Source of the DNA: Norana najaformis
Taxonomy: Eukaryota > Annelida > Clitellata > Crassiclitellata > Hormogastridae
Direction of reading: 5' to 3'
Assembly (NCBI GenBank): GCA_964023275.1
Contig: OZ029919.1
Coordinates: 5,371,950-5,435,949, forward strand
DNA length: 64,000 nucleotides
The notes under the pieces were generated by a model that searched no databases, was not told the origin of the DNA, and was given only the letters and a program-made list of their open reading frames with translations. The translations under genes were made by a program, and so were the position numbers. Below are positions 58,285 to 64,000 of this stretch, one piece after another (within the stretch, counting starts at the first letter, position 1; every line of letters starts with the position of its first letter).

Positions 58285-61157
58285 CTGTAACACTACAAAT
58301 AGAATTTTCTGTCAACACCTAAGAGGGATAAATGGTTGTCGGTAAACAATGATTTGGTTGGATTTTTGCGCACTTGAATAATTATATTGGAGTCATAATC
58401 AAAATAAAAAGTTAATTTCTGAGCTTCAGATTTGAACTTTGAAAGTAGGGTTAGGGTTAGGGAAATGGCATAGAATTCTTCTGTGAGTATTTTTCCCAGG
58501 CAAAAACAAGAAATTTACTGAAGACTGTTCCATCCAATACAGAATTGAAACTGGAATTTCAAGCCTAAAATTTAATTTCAATAATAATTAAATGTTATTT
58601 TTCCTGTCAGTTATCATGGAGCTATAAAGTTGAAGTATATACAGCATACAAATAAAGAGAACATATCAAAGATCTATAATAAAACCTGTACCTTCCAGTG
58701 TTTGGAGAATTATTAAGTCTATGTAACTGTTTATTTATTGATGTCTGCTTAGTTTTCTTAACATATTATGGTTATTTTAAACTTTGTGGCTTCATCTGAA
58801 GTAGCATATTCTTACATGCAACAACTACAAATGCAAACAATGCAATGAATTTGGAAACTAAAACGATAAATTACAATAACGCTTTGTTCTCAAAAGCTTC
58901 CTCGACATTCGACTGCTGTCTGTGTTGTAGTCAAAAGATCTAAAAATTGCAGGTATGCATCGCTGAGGACTAGTATTGCCAGTGAGGATGCATATGACAA
59001 TCTATCAAACATTACGTGCCTTCCCTCATGTTGCTTCACTTCAACAGGGTTCCACTAATTGCAACTGAAGGCCAACATTGATGCTTCTGTCTGTTACTCG
59101 AATCTTTTGGGTACTGCATAAATTCTCCCAGGATATAGAATTCGTATTCCACTGTCCACATGTATGTCAACAGGAAGTTCAGCGCATAACCAATGGTTGA
59201 ACACAATGTAATCATCCAACAGGGGCTACAACAAAGTGTTACTCCATGCAAAACTGCAGATTCGGTTAAAAGTTTAACGTTCGTTAACTTCAGTTAGCAC
59301 GCCCTACGAAACATAAAATGGCGTTCACCTGTGTGTCGACAAGCGAAACGACTGAACAGTAACTAGCCTGCCGATCCCAGCAAGAAACTTATCTTAGTCG
59401 ATGATCTAGCGACTTTTGCGATAATAAATAATCCGACATTCAAACAAATCTTTAGCGCTGCTGACCCGTAACGCAGTGGCAGTCATGACACCTTTGCACA
59501 ACAGCGATTGGAGATGCGGCCATAGAAACTACCAAAATGCAACACTTGAATAAATATATAGCGCCTTTTTAGTGTCACCAGTGTTTTAACGAACTTCTAA
59601 AGTACACGACTATACTATTTATACTTATATTTCTAACCTAATCTATTTAGTTTTACTATAAGAAAAGTTATGCCCAGGCCATTTAATTACGCTCTCAAAT
59701 GCTTGACGCCGAAACGACAAATTACTGAATGTGGAATAATCGGTATCAAAGATCTTCGAAGATCTTTCACTATATCTGTTTTCGACATTTACTGCATTCT
59801 AATTCAGTTAGTGGCATATCTCTCGAGAGCGTCAACATATTGTACAGTACTGTCAACAGTGGCGGAGCAATAGCCGGTTCTTGAACCGGGGCCTCTAAAA
59901 TTTAAAATAGCAAGATCTGATGTGAATATTAGATGGCTATTCAACTGTACAAACGTGCGACTTCCTGCATTCGCCTATTCAAAGGCGCTTGCCTGTTAGA
60001 TAATGTTCTATTCTGGCTTCTAATTATTGTGCTATACACAAATTCTCCGGTCCTTAAAACTAGGCGTACACCAAATTCTGCATACTTACCGAAATTCAAG
60101 GTTACGCCTAACTGGTTGCGCTAGGTCTAATTACAACTCCATTGCTGGACACGGCAGTATCAAATACCCCATCCTGTATCACCATTAGTCGCGCAAGATC
60201 AACACGATGGGCCTTAGAACTCAGTTGGTTGAGTGGAGTTGGTCTTAGTACTCAGTTGGGGTGCGGACTTCCGCAGAGTGGGTGGTGCAAACAAGGGGAG
60301 GGAGGGATCCAAATTAGGTCATATTTAGCTAATGTCCCTTATGGATGACCTCTCGAATGACGTCCAAATGCTATCACAATGAAGTCCAGCACGTTAACAA
60401 TGATAAGTGTTAACAAATTCTATATTCTGTATAAGCATAAGCCAAAGCATTATAAGTTAATATGACTTCTGTAGCACCATTATCACAATACCCAGGGCAT
60501 CAGTTGATGGTTGCATCAAGCCAAAATCGCTCTCAAAATCATAATCAGTCAGAAATTCTGGGTCGAAGGATGTTCACCAAACAGTTAGCAATTTAGCTGA
60601 AAAATGATATCCATATGTTGGAACGAGTTTTGTCTGAAGTCCATTCAAGAATTTTGACATCATAGGTTTTCAAGCAACACAGCTTGCTGATTTTTCTGGA
60701 CAATAACACAGGTGTAGTTTTAATTTGAAAGAAGTTGAAAGCATAGACTAATTAATTCATAATATCCACAATACAAATTTAAAAGCCACCCTCTGCAAAC
60801 AGCTCACCAAAAAATTTCTAGTTGCTGCACTGTTATCTGCAACTGGCGATGACTGTCACATGCATTAAGCCCTCTAAAAACGGCTGACAAACTGTAATTG
60901 TAATTTGTATAGCGCCTCTTCATGATAAACTCATCAGTGGCACTCTCTGCACTAACGATGTTAAGTGTCATTAAGAATGGAACATCCATCCATTAGTAAA
61001 AATTAGTAAATGAATGTCATGCTGCAAGAATTACATGATTAACATAAGAAGTTGGTTTGCCACAAAAAAAACCAAATGCTGTCACAATATTTTAAACTGT
61101 AGTTAACCATCGCTTTCTCATCAATTTCATTCAAACCACTGTATGAGGTTTTAGTTT
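58285..61157. other. Region between the DIPK2-like gene and TGS1; probable DIPK2 5' end
   Basis: The acceptor before the DIPK2 start implies an upstream noncoding exon. A donor-like CAG/GTGAAC on the minus strand near 59330 is one candidate. A lone CAGTGGCGGAGCAATAG at 59861, a family B piece (60455-60590) and a family E piece (60890-60960) lie here. Nothing else supported. Confidence 0.4.
58446..58462. repeat. Short interstitial TTAGGG repeat
   Basis: AGGGTTAGGGTTAGGG, under three units, upstream of the DIPK2-like gene. Too short to mean a fusion site; possibly chance or a repair scar. Confidence 0.6.

Positions 61158-64000
<2,843 letters not shown>

Noticed and set aside
58446-58462. Interstitial telomere as a chromosome fusion scar
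   Set aside because: Fewer than three TTAGGG units; chance or repair is as likely.
59036-59251. 71-codon minus-strand frame upstream of the DIPK2-like gene as a separate gene
   Set aside because: No family resemblance and no start or splice support.
59861-59910. CAGTGGCGGAGCAATAG as a second hAT-like MITE
   Set aside because: Only one end was found. No matching inverted end or target duplication nearby.

Overview
This is a gene-bearing stretch of a repeat-rich, intron-rich animal nuclear genome. Four genes are split by canonical GT-AG introns, and their products match human families closely (WASF, INTS13, DIPK2, TGS1, BIRC6). Short 3' fragments of CR1/L2-like non-LTR retrotransposons, tRNA-derived SINEs and simple repeats fill the rest. 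The palindrome TAGGCCTA recurs. A non-insect, probably marine, invertebrate is the best guess; the phylum cannot be read from the sequence. Exon models were built by hand from splice sites, reading phase and family similarity. There is no transcript evidence.

Layout. Positions 1-12.9 kb have no confident host gene: polypyrimidine minisatellite, GA/GACA tracts, a P-element/THAP9-type transposase fragment (5.1-5.5 kb), a 27-bp satellite (6.2-6.7 kb) and a reverse transcriptase C-terminal fragment (9.9-10.6 kb). Positions 13.0-35.2 kb, minus strand: a 32-exon gene for a protein of about 936 residues, with an RWD-like N-terminus, a UBC-fold domain lacking the catalytic Cys, and a C-terminal half like the end of BIRC6 with an intact E2 active site. 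Positions 38.3-45.0 kb, minus: a complete six-exon WAVE/SCAR (WASF) gene, 499 residues. Positions 47.1-49.2 kb, plus: an unbroken 699-codon INTS13/Asunder gene, divergent from WASF. Positions 53.5-58.3 kb, minus: a six-exon DIPK2-like divergent kinase, 508 residues. Positions 61.2-64.0 kb, minus: the last five exons of TGS1, cut by the window edge.

Functional links. INTS13 (Integrator, snRNA 3' processing) and TGS1 (snRNA cap hypermethylation) act on the same RNA class and lie about 12 kb apart. The other genes belong to separate pathways (ubiquitin transfer, Arp2/3 actin nucleation, secretory-pathway kinase-like protein). The introns carry SINEs, two MITEs with hAT-like ends, 32-bp tandem arrays and RT fragments. 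One RT fragment abuts a splice acceptor.

The most unusual item is the two-UBC protein, which looks like an inactive E2 variant and an active BIRC6-type E2 in one polypeptide. The intronless INTS13 and a satellite apparently grown from a retroelement tail come next.
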